This document shows, one piece after another, positions 12,000 through 25,249 of a stretch of 64,000 nucleotides of DNA. The stretch is from the NCBI GenBank assembly GCA_946406115.1, contig OX291554.1:12907092-12971091 (forward strand). The letters are read 5' to 3'. This stretch comes from Apoda limacodes. Lineage: Eukaryota; Arthropoda; Insecta; Lepidoptera; Limacodidae. How positions within the stretch are numbered: the stretch's first letter is position 1; each line of letters begins with the position of its first letter. The notes beneath the pieces were generated by a model. It saw only the letters and a list, made by a program, of their open reading frames with translations. It did no database searches and was not told where the DNA came from. The translations under genes and the position numbers were made by a program.

Positions 12000-12679
12000 C
12001 TGAAAAATTGTCTTTTAATGTCCATGGCAGAACTACAACTCCAACATTTCTCTATTATTAATAAAACAGTATTATACATAAATTAAACCTACACACATTT
12101 AAAATACAAATTGACAACCCTACCATAGTTTTAAATTGGCTCAAAAAAGAAAATGTTGTTAATTCCAGCAAAACATCTGCAATACAGAAATACTTTCACA
12201 TGATGGCGGACTTTGTAGAAAAGTACAGTATTCACTAATTACAAGCACAGACAAAGCAAGCCTTAATTCGATGCCTTACTAAAAAAGTACTACTACTAAT
12301 ATACTAGCAACGGTGATTAAATATTTATAGTAGAGACAGGAATGATGACAGTCACTGCATTCGACCCTAATTTATTCACATTCACTTCACTATTTATTTA
12401 TACGGCTTTTCTTTTTAATGAAGATTGACAATTATGCCCAACATTTACCAGTAGTCAAACAAGATTTAAGTTTTAAACAATATTTTATACCAGTTGAAGT
12501 AGATAGCTTTTATTAAGATTGACAAAATGAAACAGAATTCGTGATGACGATAGCAAATAAAAACATTTTTAAATATGCAAATGTTTTTCATATAAAATAA
12601 TAATTTTTGTCACTCATATTTTAAATCTACCGCAGAGCTTTATTTGATCCATCTATTTAGAAAACAGATCGATAATATA
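12000..12679. other. AT-rich spacer, nothing recognised
   Basis: No coding frame, inverted repeat or repeat boundary was seen between the SINE and the Helitron-like element that follows. Confidence 0.5.
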
Positions 12680-13138
12680 ATCCTACTAATATTATAACGT
12701 GAAAGATGCATGTTTGTTACTCAATCACGCTTCAACCAATGGACGGATCGGGATAAAATTTGGCATAAGTATAGATTAGATCCTGGAACTAATTTTTATC
12801 CCTAAAAAATGAAAAGTTCCTGCGGGAATTACACAGACAGAGTTTAACAGAGTGAAACGAACTATTGTTGCACCTATATCATGTTATAGCAATTCATTAG
12901 TATAACCAATTGATTAATTAATTGGAGTAAATTAAGGAGTTCCACGCCGATAACCGAATTAAGGGCGGGTGGAGTCTGTTTCCTTTTTAGGCTTAAACCG
13001 CTGTACGGATTAAGATGAAATTTAAAATGGAGATAGTTTAAGTGCCGGGGTAGGACCTAGTTTACTTGAAAACGTCATTTGTGAGTCGGGTCTTTTTCTA
13101 TAATTGAGGAGTTGGCGTTGAAATGCAAAAACTAGTTT
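12680..13138 (+). mobile_element. Helitron-like repeat, possibly two fused fragments
   Basis: It starts 'tcctactaatattataacgt' and carries 'caaccaatggacggatcg' and 'ccgataaccgaattaaggg'. Instead of ending at the usual 'gcaaaagctag' it continues through 'cataatt/gaggagttggcg'-type sequence to 'aaaaactagttt'. The second half resembles the inner part of the 4903-5942 copy reversed. A fusion of two related copies is the simplest reading. Confidence 0.5.
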
Positions 13139-14071
13139 AAATATGTATTTCTTATTTTTTTATTAATACTAAGTAAACTTAAGAAAAAAATATTATTTCT
13201 ATTTATGTTTATATATTTATTTATTTATAATGTATTTCTTAATTCTATAAAGGTTTTTTATTTATAAGTTTGATGTAATAATTAATAGCACAGGGCAATA
13301 ATTAATTCACTACTTATAATGACAGTGCATATAGAAAACTAAAGTTACGCCAACAAGCACCTAGCCGGTATCACGACAACAAAATTTACTAGCGTAGTAC
13401 ATTGCGGTATAGTTAACAAACCGTCCTATTGTGTAAACTGAGCTAACTAACCTGTTGCTGCGTCGGCAACTTTTACAAAGTTTCGTTAGTTGCAGGTACA
13501 AATGAAAGTTATAATTGCCATGAAGATAATTTTCTGTTATTTTTGACGTCTAGTTTAAATTTTAGTCACATTCTCTATATAGTATGCTTGTTTGACACTG
13601 TCATGGTCTATGTTGTCAAAAAACTTAAAATCTTAAACATGTTTCAACAGTGCATAGCCATTTTAGGTAACTATATATAAGTATGTGAAGCTAAATCCCT
13701 GCAACAGAAAATCCAAAAGTTAGCAATATTTTTACTTAAAAAAAAACGTGGTAATATACACAATTCACTATGTAAAGTTGTAAGTTGTGTGTCGAAAGCA
13801 CCTTAAGCTTAGCAATTGAAAGCAAGCAAGCAAATTATAATATTTTTTTTTCATTAAATATAATTGAATTTAAAAGGAGCGCCAACAAATACAAAAGGGA
13901 TATTTTTTTGGATGATTTAGTTTATTTATGAGTTAAGTGTATTTGGTCAAAGAAATTAGTGGTGTTGTATGGCTGAGAAAATTTTATTAGATTCTTTCAG
14001 CTCCTTTTTGGAATTGGACTTATCCAATTGCTTTCTGCTTTGGCTGAATAACATGGGTTGATTTTTTAGAT
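13139..14071. other. AT-rich spacer, nothing recognised
   Basis: No supported gene or complete repeat was seen. A/T-rich low-complexity sequence dominates the first 200 bp. Confidence 0.5.
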
Positions 14072-14440
14072 TTCTGTACCTTAAAGGTGTAAACGGAGCC
14101 TTATTATCCTACGCCGTCTGCCTGTCCGTCCAACCTTTACTCGGCTCTATCTCTTAGATCAAATTACGAGTAGGTAAAAGCCTGATTTTTTTTACAGAAT
14201 ATGTGTTACTATGGCAGATTTTTTGACAAATAATACAATAGAAATTTAAGGGAAGGCCTCTATACAAGAAACACGTTGTTTGTTGTTTTTCATCTTATAT
14301 AGGATAGGTAATAAAACTTAAAACAATTATAGTGTAAGTTCTATAAATCCGGTCAAATGAAATCGACTTCTTGGGCTCATCTCGTAAGTTCTGTCGTAGT
14401 ACGGAACCGTCGATATGGGAGCCCGAATTGCACTTGGCAG
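14072..14440 (-). repeat. Degenerate 'agggttccgta' family copy
   Basis: The sequence runs from 'tttctgtaccttaaaggtg' through a 'ctgcctgtccgtccaacc' run to 'gtacggaaccgtcg' and 'cgaattgcacttggc'. This is the order of the 54865-55289 copy with heavy decay. Confidence 0.5.
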
Positions 14441-15299
14441 ATTATTGCTTTGTCATTTTACATGGCCACATATACCACCATTTGAAACACGATTTTGAGA
14501 CAGGCAGTTAACAACATTTACACATTAGTTACATCAAAATCGTAATGGAAAAATATTTAAAGATTGTTGAACAACTAGCAACTGAAGATCAAAATTTTTT
14601 TGAATATAATTATATTTATAGAATAAAGTAAATTAAACTAAATCATCTATAAAAAAAAACTTTTATTTACCTATTTCTTGGTACTTGAAGCAAACCTTTA
14701 ACATAGTTATTTAAAAAGAATTCCTGGTAGGTACTTACAATTATATAAGTTTTATATATTTTACATTACACTTATAGCCTACAGACAGAAAAAGATCTTT
14801 ATTAAATTTAGTTTCCTAAGAAGTTCATCATATTAAGGAGTATTGTGAATATGTGTTATGAATGTGTGTTTACTCACCGATTACTTTGTGTTTATGTCAA
14901 ACTTTAGATAACTTTAAGGTACTTAAATAAAAACCTGAAAATCATGCACATGACAAACGTGTATAGCTGCTACATAAGTTTTGTTTACAAACTTGTTTAC
15001 GTACTTGGTTGGAGGCAGATACTTTGGTTACGTAGCCGATGTCAGATGTGAGAGCTGCGGCTTGCGACGCAGTTTAACCTGGTATATCGCAAGTGAAGAG
15101 CCTTGATTGCAAGTCCTCACAAGTCACAGTCGCACCTGCGCTTGTGACGTGTACCTAGTCGACAACATGATAATTAATACTATTAATGTTGCGAAACTAA
15201 GTTTTTATTAAGATAGGAAATTATTACATTTGAAGTTGGTGATTAATGTGGTAGTTGGTAACACATATTTTTAAATTACTTGTATTTATAATACACTAC

Positions 15300-15604
15300 T
15301 TTTTGCCAGCGGCTGCGCTTGAGCTAAATTTGTTTATTGACATGGAATTTCTACGTCGAATCCTTAATTAGACTAATGAAGTTTGCTGTAGCAAGCTATA
15401 GCTGTAGGTATAGTTCGTTTAAGCTGGGTTATAGTTATTGCCGCAGGAACTTTTGATTTTTTTGGGATAAAAAGTAGCCTATGACCTATTGCAGGACCTA
15501 ACCTACATATATGTCTGCTAAGTTTTATACCAATCCGTCCAGCGGTTGAAGTGTGCTTTAGTAACAAACATCCAAACTTTCACATTTGTTATATTAGCAG
15601 GATT
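15300..15604 (-). mobile_element. Helitron-like repeat, reversed copy
   Basis: It runs from 'actttttgccagcggctgcg' to 'tcacatttgttatattagca'. Inner phrases on the minus strand ('cgcttcaac'-type, 'ggtcctgcaatagg') match the forward copy at 54385-54680. The 64-codon frame on the minus strand is repeat read-through, not a gene. Confidence 0.6.
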
Positions 15605-17179
15605 GCATTAGGGATGGGAAAATGAAACTTTTTGCAATATTTATCAAGCAATCAAAATCACAGTTAATGGCGTTTAGTCGCTTACAAAATAAAGCTAAAT
15701 ATATATCAAATTTTAATTACTAGATATATATTCTATTTGTATATGTGTAGGTATGTATGTTTATATGTAGATATAAATGTAGATTAGAATTTATATAAAA
15801 CATCATTATTTTAGAAATTACTACATAGAATAAAATGTAGACAACACTGATAAAGTCAAAGGCACTTATTGCGATTAAACTTTTAAATAATGTATTTATT
15901 TAGCAACCTGTAAAAAACTAAAGAAGTGTTAGGTAATACGGAATGACCATTATTATTGACACCTTTCATTTTCATCAGCTCATCTGATTATTTTACAGTA
16001 AAAAATATAACTATATATTCAAATAAATTTACAAAACTCCTTTAGTGTCACATGGAATTCAAAACAAATAGCCTAGATTGCTGTAACTGCCACGGAAGAG
16101 TCGTAAATGCGACATTAAAACGTTCCATTAAAGTGAAATTTCCTTCGAGTTACACTACCTATTAATTTTGAATGCATCACTAAATTTGGACTGATCTAAT
16201 TTAAATTACTACTACTTTTTTTAAAAATACCACAGATTATTACTTGCAACATTCAGATAGAAAAAAGGAACTACTTTAGAGATACCTGACTATCTGAAAA
16301 AAGTTGACGGTGTAAATGGTGTAGAATAATCTTACAAAACGTACGAGGTTCTCTTATGAATATGTATACAAGTACTAAAGGCTTTTCCTTAGCTATAGTC
16401 ATAGTGGATGGAAGTTTCTTTGATGTTTGTTGTTATTGTTAAATGTTTTCTTCTTCTTCTTCTAATGTGAAACATCTATTGGCGGGCATTGGCAGTAAAA
16501 TCGAATGCCGTCACGCACGCTCTACGCCGCCGCCGCCTCTCTCGACTCCCTTTGCATGTGTGCGTGCGCATTCTAGATACGTCGTTGCTTCTCTGTATAA
16601 GCTGTATCCGACGATGGTGTACTCGACAATGTTTCACATCTGCCAGGCGTCCCATGAAGCCTACATTTTTTTTATTTATAAACATACTCTTTGCAGTGGG
16701 TAAAACTTACTTAATAATTCTACTTGATTACATATAGTTTGACAAAGCTCTGTAAAAGTTGCATCACAATAGTTTTGTCAGTAGATATAGTTTATGCAAT
16801 AGAACAGCTTGTTAGTCGTGCTTTCCTAGTTTATTTTGTAGCAGAGTCGTTAGTTGCATCAACTTTAGTTTCATTCTTAGTTGGATTATACTTCAATCTA
16901 ATTATCAACTATGAACATGGTCCTTGAAAACGTGTTTTAGTAGATATTTGAAGATATTCCTTGAAAATTTGGTTTTTTGTGTTCGGCTTTAATCGATTTT
17001 TTTATCTATTATATATATATATATTGTTAGAATTTAACAATGTAATTTAGAGAACAGTGCAGGTTTCATCAAAATCGATTGAGTAGTTTTCAAGTGGTTT
17101 AACAATTGCTAAAAAAACTTGTTGTTGGTTTAACACATTGGTTAAGTTTAACAGTGCGATATTAAGCGGAACTTATAGT
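15605..17179. other. No supported gene; GC-richer patch at 16.48-16.66 kb
   Basis: Open frames overlap on both strands at 16443-16737 (up to 86 codons) in a locally GC-richer patch with 'cgccgccgccgcc'-like content. Frames open on opposite strands in the same bases suggest compositional openness, not coding. I recognise no domain. A 5' untranslated exon cannot be excluded. Confidence 0.4.
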
Positions 17180-17340
17180 GTATAATTTTACCCGATATCT
17201 TCACCAATGGTGAGCGGATTTCTTACCACTAAGATGGCAAATAAGCAGACGGCCCGCCTAATGCTAAGCAGTCACAATAGCGTATAAACGTTTGCTACGC
17301 TGTCTACTGGCATAACTCGCGCATTGGTGACCTTTTAAAA
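17180..17340 (+). repeat. Fragment of a lepidopteran interspersed repeat
   Basis: The phrase 'ggcaaataagcagacggccc', followed by 'gcctaatgctaagcagtcac' and a final 'gcgcattggtgacctttta', reads like a widespread lepidopteran repeat. There is only one copy in this window, so the assignment rests on recalled family phrases. Confidence 0.45.
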
Positions 17341-19386
17341 CGCAAATCACTCACATCTTTAAAATACCTATACTTTTTAAAAAACATAAAGGGTTTAAAT
17401 AAATTTGAATAAAATTGGTTCGGTATCAAGTACCGCACGAGCAACTTCGATTTTGATTTTCGAAACTGCCATAAAAAACCCACTAAAAAGTAAAAAAAAT
17501 CTTCACTAAACATAGAGCTTAGTGTTTACTACTCCGTGAAGTCGAATGTCGACTAACTTATTTTATAAGTGTAGTAGATATTGTAATAAAAAAATTTGAA
17601 ACATGCTGATTAAGCAGTTTCATTTGATACCGCACCTAAGCATATTTTATAAAATTACATTTTTTGACCGCCGTTTTATCACGGTCATCCCTAAACTGAT
17701 CTTGCTCATGTTAAAACTTAAATATTGTATTTTTTGTATGTATTCGCTTACCAAATTCTATAAACCTCAAAACAGGGATACCTACCATCATCTTAAAACA
17801 AACAAACATTACACATACATACATACAAACACCGATTATAACTAAAGTAATCGTTGAATATTTTTTTTTTTGTTCGGCACAGGTTTGGTTCAGGTGAAAA
17901 TACGCGTAGACTTTGCCAATGACTGCCTACTTACCTATCACGAATATATGGATTTAAAGATATCAATAAACTAATACATAAGTGCCAACATTCTTATGAA
18001 ATCCGCGGAATAAGTACTAATATATAGGTACAACATTATCGCCCACACGCGAAATCTGGATCTGGCTGTTAACAACAAGTACTAAATAGACAACGGTTTC
18101 TGCTTTCCTAGTAGTTATTTCATAAAACTTCTAGTAAAATGTCCGTGGAATAAAAAAAAACTGATTTCAAAAAAGAAAATAATTAAAAAGTTAGTAATAA
18201 ATTAGGTTAGGGTCGGGGTCGGTTGTACCTACCATTTTATTGGACAATAAAAAAAATACACTTATAAATATAATTTGAAGCGTTTGCCCATGATTTTTTA
18301 TATTTTTAGCAGTATCATATCATATCCAATGCTACTTATGCAACACTTAAGCTTGAATAAACTGCTTTGAGATTTTATGTCTGTCTGTCTGGATATTTGA
18401 GCAAAATGGGCTCCAAAACATGTAACGAATTTGGATAAAATTTAGCACACAATGGCCAATGTTCTGATAACCACACTTTTTATACCACTTAATACATCCC
18501 TTGGGAATAGGTTTTACCTGTGTATGATAAGGCTAAGGGATACTAAAATGTTTTTGAATAAAGCTAAAATTTTGCCAATATTGAAGTGTTGATCACCAGT
18601 ATATAATCTTCCTTCACACGAAAATGCTTCCATAGCTCAATTATCGTAGAACGTATACCATAAAGCAGATAGGTTCTTTGTTTGTTTGTGAGTTTACTTG
18701 ACACCCTATAACTAGGGTTGTCATAATTTTTGGAAACTGATACGGGACGTTTGAAGTGGTATCTTTCGAAATTAGCAATAACTTCAAAAAAAGTATGTTT
18801 TGATGCCTTTTGATACAAGTTTTTTAACTTAATTAAATTGACGATTTGCAGCAGTTGTGTTGCTGCATACGCGTATTTTAACGAAAAACCGGACAGAATA
18901 GCAATACGGGACAAGGTTTCCAAATATGTCGACAGTCCCGTACATAGAGAACGTATGACAACCCTGCTTATAACTCACAATCGGCTGAAAGTATTTAATA
19001 GTTACTTTTACCTACACGCAGTTCATGCTTTCCAAATTGTTATATTACCACAGTATAAGTTATAATACTTAGTATGGTCGCACTTCGCCGCTTTTGAGAG
19101 TCGAACCCACCCGTCTGTGACCGTTTGCATATAACACGAACACGTTTGCCTATACACATGACATTTATTTTAGTAATCAACAGTCATATTGTTGTTTTTG
19201 TGTATAGTGTAATAGGTTGTGACATCACGCTGGTCAAACATTGAGAAACAACCAACAGAGCATACAAAGGAAACAAATTAAAATATTCCTGAAATTAAAC
19301 ACAAGGTTTTGGTGTTAGTAAAAAGTTTGGACAACGGGTATCATTCACACTGGGCCCAAAAATAAAAATGCTGGCCAACGGAAAAA
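17341..19386. other. No supported gene; inverted similarity at 18.71-18.97 kb
   Basis: The minus-strand frame at 18564-18923 (119 codons) has no domain I recognise. Two arms, near 18712-18750 ('agggttgtcataatttttgg', 'gatacgggac') and 18900-18968 ('gggacaaggtttccaaat', 'atgacaaccct'), are imperfect inverted repeats. They suggest a decayed TIR element that contains the frame. Confidence 0.4.
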
Positions 19387-20035
19387 TATGTGTCACCTTT
19401 GTCCAAACACCAGCACGTGTTCTTAAAGCCAGAGATACTTGCCGAGTTTAAAGATTTTCATGAGAATTTGTACATGTCACAAGCGTCAAAACCTACGGCT
19501 ATGCCTCATCATACAGGCAGTAGTCGCGCTTCATTGACCCGCCACTACACTAAGTGTTCCGGCACTGGCTGTTTTTTTGTGACTGACCACCAAATAGCAT
19601 CAAGTGTGGAAGAGGTTTCCACGAAAGTTGCTTTGACAAGATTTAATAGGCCCCTTAGAAGCCATAGGTAAGTAAGACGTGGTCAATAGAGATACAACAA
19701 TAGTACAATGGTTGTTATTGAGGTAAGTTAAGTCGCCTTATATTTTCATAAGAGTTACATTGTTCCTGTCACCATTGACACAACAATTAATATAGCTCCT
19801 GAGTAAATTAAGAACAACAAACGCCAGGTGAAAACCGTATCACAGCAGAGCTTATGAGAGCTAATGGAAACCCCAGTTTTAACTGAGTTGCAGGAGCTCT
19901 CTAATACTATCCTGAACAACGAAACTACGCCTGAAGCCTGGAGCAACAGTGTCGTGGCTGTATTCTTCAAAAACAGCAATTAACTGCTTCTAAATAGTTA
20001 CAGACCGATCTCAATCCCAAGCAACTCACGTCTAT
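19387..20035 (+). pseudogene. RTE-clade LINE fragment (ORF2 linker and RT start), decayed
   Basis: Two parts of an RTE-type ORF2 are readable. The first, at about 19435-19580, gives 'FHENLYMSQ' and 'ASLTRHYTK', which correspond to the segment before the reverse transcriptase core. The second, at about 19806-20020, gives 'RITAELMRANGNPVL', 'TTPEAWSNSVVAVFF' and 'NSYRPISI', the start of an RTE RT domain. Between them are roughly 175-200 bp that do not fit, including a 'ggtaagta' donor-like site at 19667. Frameshifts and the stop at 19979 disable it. RT catalytic motifs further 3' are missing. Confidence 0.8.
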
Positions 20036-22284
20036 GTTGTTCTTAGAAATTCCATCTCAAAAATTTTAAATTTGGAATTTCTTTTAAAATAACCTTGTTG
20101 TTTTATTCTTTTTCAATCCGTCAATATTTGTATAATATTCCATTAACTGTAAAAAATGCTTATTCTACCTTCCTTTATGGACTTTGGTGCTAACTGATGA
20201 AACCTGAGCCTAGCTCTAGCAATTAATTAAAGCACTAAATTGGAGCAAGCTCAAAGCCGATTAAAACGAACTCGGAGAGAAGTGAGGGCAGTTTCTGAAA
20301 TAATATTGTAAGCCGTGTAAGAAACAGTATAAAAGTAAAATTGAAAAGATTAAAATGGACAACAGTTAACAATATTTTAATAAAAGCAAAAATATTATTT
20401 GTTTACCAATAAGATATTTTTTCAAGCAATGGCATGCTAAGCCAAGAGGGCGTATCTTAAATTTTAGAAAAAAAAACTTACTTATTCCAAGGAAATAATG
20501 TTCTTTTTAATCGTTTACAATAGACTTAGTAATTCATGAAAACAAACTTATAAGCGATGATTGCAAAAAAAATTGGACCCTACAGCTAAATCATACATTT
20601 TCCACTACATTCAAAAATCGCGTAATTCGTGGCCAAACAAGTAAAATGAAGTGTGTATACGCGCAAATATATGCGTGTTCTGTGCGAGCGGTAAATTAAC
20701 TGTCTCAAAGGGTGACGGGTTGACTCCAAGGAGCGGAGCTAACATACTGCATTTAGTGTTTATTACTTATACTGTAGCTCAAGCGGCTTCAATCGAGGAA
20801 ATATACTTCGAAAGATAAAGAAAGCAAGATAAACGAAGGCTTACAGCATGCGCTACTCACACGTGCATTGATAAAGCTTTGTTATCACAAAATAAACCAA
20901 TCTAATGAGATAGAATTGCATAGACACGTCTACGTCCACGTCGTGTATTGCGTATTTTTCTGATAATATTTCAATTACAAAAAAAAGCATTAGTGTTGGA
21001 AGTCCTATAATAATATAGTTTTATTTATTCATTTATTGACACTTTTGAACATACATTAAAATTACAACATAATATTTTCTTAAATATATTTAACAGTTTG
21101 CACATGGCCGACTTATCGCAGAGAGAGATCACTTCCAGTCAACTATAAGTTTTGTTGGGTCAAGTTTTTTATTTTATTTTTCAGTAGGTAAGGTCTCAAG
21201 TAACCTATAGCAGTTTGAAACAATTTATTAAATCCTGCATTTATACAAAAAATATATATTTTCATAAATATTTCATAACTATAATATATACATAGGTATA
21301 CATATATTTATTTATACAAATATGAAGTATCTTATTCTAATTTTATTATGTTAGTCTGCGGTCCTGTACTTAAATATAGTGATTTGTATGTATGTATAGA
21401 ATATAGTGGGTAAAAGAAATTATTTCTAATATAATTTTTAAAGTTTTATATATGGATAACTAATTTATATCAATTTCATTACAAAACTGTATTGAAACTT
21501 ACATAAGATACCTGCCCGTAATGGAGCGTTTACATACTTGCCAAACCTCTGCAAGCAACGCCAAGCGCATGAGAGTGGGTCACTTGTGGCGACTCGCCCC
21601 ACTTGGCCAGAACGATTTTTTAGTATTTAAATTCTTGGCCGGCGCTTGTCTCTACTTGGCAAACTATTAGAATAAGTGACTAGGAAAGATAAAACCTAAA
21701 CACTACATAAAATTTCATCAACATCGATGAATATATATCAAAATTATGAAACCTTGAATACGGGCTACGAGAATTTTGGCTACGAAACCCAAAAAAAGGC
21801 GAAAAAGTATTAAGGGGGATTATGGTTTTATAAATGCGTATAGACGCTTGGGCAAACATTGGAAAAATATTACAAAAACTGTTTTAGTAGTTTAATACTT
21901 TATGACCAAGAAGCTTATTGCAAAAAAGTCTATAATAGGTACACGGGCCTCGCGTTCTATAGTTCATCTAACCTATCGAAACCTTGTTAACAAATTGTAC
22001 TTCCATATATATTTTCTCCAGTAACGCAAGACCCGTGTAGGTACTCCAGACTCTTCCGAAATAAGCTCCTAGATCTCTTCTAGTTTGATAGACATCACAA
22101 CGTTCAACATAATCACATACGCAACTCACAAATAGTTCGCCGTCGCCGATGTAAACAGTTTCAAGTTTCGCAGACTGCATTCTATACGTGCTTTTTCAAA
22201 ATCATTTTTTTTGCATACTCGTACAAGTATCTAATACAATCAATAACACAACTTATTTAAAAGAAACTGCCGTATAAATCTGTA
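20036..22284. other. No supported gene
   Basis: AT-rich. Short GC-richer patches at 20.64-20.76 and 21.53-21.65 kb do not carry a convincing frame. No repeat boundaries were identified. Confidence 0.5.
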
Positions 22285-22548
22285 CAGTGCAATAAACTTT
22301 TCTGACCAAGTGGTCAAAAATCAAACTACAGACTCCATATTGTGCGCCTAGTGTGAGTTGTTAACTCTACTATCGCGTTCGCGTCACCGAAATATATGTA
22401 TGAAAATGAAGGGAGCGCCTCTAGCGGACGCGTTTTCAGACGGTTTTTTTCTCATTGGACTTTTAATGAATACGCGAACGCGATAGTAGAGTTACGAATA
22501 CGCAAAAACTCCCACTAGGCACACGGGTCAGAAAAGTTTGTTGCACTG
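22285..22548. mobile_element. Tc1/mariner-type MITE with 23-bp TIRs
   Basis: The left end 'cagtgcaataaacttttctg' and the reverse complement of the right end ('cagtgcaacaaacttttctg') differ at one base. Each is flanked by TA (22283-22284 and 22549-22550), the target duplication of Tc1/mariner transposases. The 264-bp element has no coding capacity. Inside lies a second perfect inverted pair, 'ctctactatcgcgttcgcgt' and its complement, about 65 bp apart. It was presumably mobilised in trans by a related transposase. Confidence 0.85.
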
Positions 22549-23353
22549 TACTACCAACAGTTTTTGTTTATTTAATAATGTAGACAGGTATTTCAATGTA
22601 CATAAATAGCTTAATATGTAATTTCATGTCAGTCGTGACCATTAAATGTTAACCTTACTTTATAAAATAATTTTCGTTTAGTTTTTAAATATGAATGAAG
22701 TTCCGCAATAATTTAATTTCATCACACATAACTTAAAAAGCATTTTGCGTACATTTTAGGAGTTTAATACCAAAAAGGATACACTATTTTTTTAAATGTA
22801 GATTCCAGTTACATATTCAAGCATAGCGTATAAATTATATTAAATGCTACGTTTTTATTAACAATTAAAAAAATATTTATTAATATTTTTAACTATCATA
22901 GTGTTTTTTTTTTCTTAAATTTAAGTTAGAAGTAAATAATACTGTTAAAATAAAAGTTTATTCTTAAAGCCTAGATTAAAATAAGAGCGCAAAAAACTAA
23001 ATAGATGTTTGCGCAGACACCTAAAAGTTTCTGAATTCCTAGTAACTCGTAGCCATGCTGTAAATCCTTTCTTGTAATTTCATAAGTAAAGCACAAAAAA
23101 ATAGATTTATTAAACATTTATTTCTTATAAGCGCTATTCGGACTTTATTCGATTGCTAATCTTCTTGGAACATACCTACTCACTTAATGAAATAACTAAG
23201 CATCTTTAAATAGTATTAGTTATTTAGATTTCGAGAACTGAATAAGAATGTGGACTGAGTAGTTAGTACCTACGTGAAATAATTGTAATTTAACGGTGAG
23301 TCGACTAAAATTAAAACAGAAAATATTTCATTAAGAATTAGGATATAACAAGG
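22549..23353. other. AT-rich spacer, nothing recognised
   Basis: No supported coding frame or repeat boundary. Confidence 0.5.
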
Positions 23354-23610
23354 TCGTCGGTGGCCTAGCGGTTTTAATTTCGCTCTGAGTCCTTAGTGGC
23401 GGAGGTTCGAGCCCGGCGTGTGCTAATAAGTATTTTTCTTAATTTCTCAAGCACACATTGACTACTGAGGAAATCTGGACAAGTTAAAAAAAAGACGTAT
23501 GTGAAGTCCACAATCCGCAATGGCTCACGTCTGGACTATAGTCTAAATCACTCTCGGTGTAAGTAGGGTGTGCCCCAACATTTGGGACGTAAAAGGCTGA
23601 TAAGGAGAGT
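23354..23610 (+). mobile_element. tRNA-derived SINE (family B)
   Basis: The head has an A-box-like 'gtggcctagcggttttaat' and a B-box 'ggttcgagcccgg', the internal Pol III promoter. The body follows the lepidopteran order: 'taataagtatttttctta', 'gtgaagtccacaatccgc', 'gtgtgccccaac' and 'tttgggacgtaaaaggctg'. The B box is intact, so this copy could still bind TFIIIC. No perfect target duplication was picked out. Confidence 0.8.
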
Positions 23611-24840
23611 TTTACTATTTGATTGAATGAAATTAGTAACAAAGCAGCTTATGAAAAAAAGTGTTGCACTCCGTGAGTACCGGCAGAAGTAAAAACTTGA
23701 ATATTAACTTTGTGCATTTTTGACATTCATGACAATTTATATTACATTAAAAATTTAACACTTCAGAACTTTTGCCGCACGGTAGAAAGAGAGGGGGATA
23801 CTTCCCCTCCTACGCCGCTCCGGCGGTCTACAATCCCTCCGTCTTACGAATTTTCTTTCAGGTCACGTGTCCTGACGCGAGTTAAACATTTTTTACACAT
23901 CTGAAAAAAAGTGTAAAACGCCGCTAAAGAAGTTTTCACTTCAAAAATCTGTAAATAAATATAAAGTAACTGTACACGATCATTGTGCTTAATGCATTAG
24001 GTAAACAGCTTGATTGCCAAGTCGTTACTACGAGTCCTCATTACAGCGCTAAAGCTGTTAAATAAACCAAAGTGCTACAATCAGCTACGAGGCTACGAAG
24101 CTACGTTGACAGACTACGTAGAGGTAAAACAGCTACGAACCCTCTACATACGTATTGTAGCTCGGCATTGAACTATCATATTATGCAATACAACGATAAC
24201 GATTTTATTAGTTCTTCTGTGATTAAATTAAAAGAGTTGTTTCGTTTTGGTACTAAAATAAATTTGAAAACAACCAGCTTATGAGAAGATTTATTTTAAA
24301 GAGCACTTAAAATCTAGAAATTCTAAAATAAAAACAATTTTTTTTGGGGCTGCAATTCATAAAACACAAAAGACGTTGACAATTTCTAACGTAGAATGGA
24401 ACTTAAAATTACTAAACGGAGCGATTTTTTTTGGTTGATAGACTAATGCCTTATACCATAAAAAAACTGACGGTTCAAATGTTATTATTTTTTCTTCTTT
24501 TGTCTTAGAATGTTATGGCCTGTGTTGATAATTGACTATGAATAATCATACATTTTTGAAAATCTATTTTAATTTTTAATGCAGGTCTCAATATATATGT
24601 TTATTATTTCGCTAAGTTCTTTACCCTAGACTTTACCTAAATACAAAAGTTGACGCTGGTTAAATTTACTTTGAAATAAAATAGCAAGCTCCATTCGGTA
24701 CAAGACTTTTTCTATGGAAAATATTAATGGTGCTGGGTAAAAAAATATAATGTCTTACTTTGTTAATATGTTATGCATTGTTGGAATAGGATTTTTTAAC
24801 CTTGTCATTTACTGATATGTGAAACTAATAAATAATTACA
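23611..24840. other. No supported gene
   Basis: Small open frames at 23710-23904 and 24072-24284 have no recognised domains. AT-rich with no repeat boundary found. Confidence 0.45.
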
Positions 24841-25196
24841 TGCATATTGCACACCCGACAAGTTCGTGGCTTAGTGACGGGCGTGGTCACTATTTGGAGT
24901 GATGCATTTATCTGAGCTTGTCCGCGATTCGGAGGGCACGTAACGCCATCGGCTCTGTCTGTTTGTCATATGACAGCAGCCAAGCTAAGCTTACATGCAT
25001 GGGTAAGCCAAGTCAGAGGCCTTATGGGTGGCTTGAAAACTCTGACAGTGGAATGGCCACTAGCTCGACAAGTCCGCAAACCCGCACTAGGCCAACGTGG
25101 TAGGCTATGGTCTAAGCCTCCTTCTTTAAGGAGATGCCTGTGTCCCTGCATTAGGGCTTATAACGGCTTAGGCGGCATTGCACATCCTATCTCCCA
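24841..25196 (+). mobile_element. SINE-like element with lepidopteran 3' tail
   Basis: The end part reads 'gtggaatggccactagctcg', 'caagtccgcaaacccgcact', 'ggccaacgtggtaggctatg' and 'agcctccttctttaaggag'. This is the order of a common lepidopteran SINE tail ('acaagtctgcaaacccgcac' type). Overlapping open frames on both strands here belong to the repeat. The head ('gtggcttagtgacgggcg') is degraded, so the 5' limit is approximate. Confidence 0.65.
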
Positions 25197-25249
25197 TAGT
25201 CATTTCATAATTTTTTATTTATTTACGCAATTTTATTGTCTGCTGCACT

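Noticed and set aside
18564..18923. 119-codon minus-strand frame as a gene
   Set aside because: It lies between imperfect inverted arms of a probable decayed element and shows no recognised domain.
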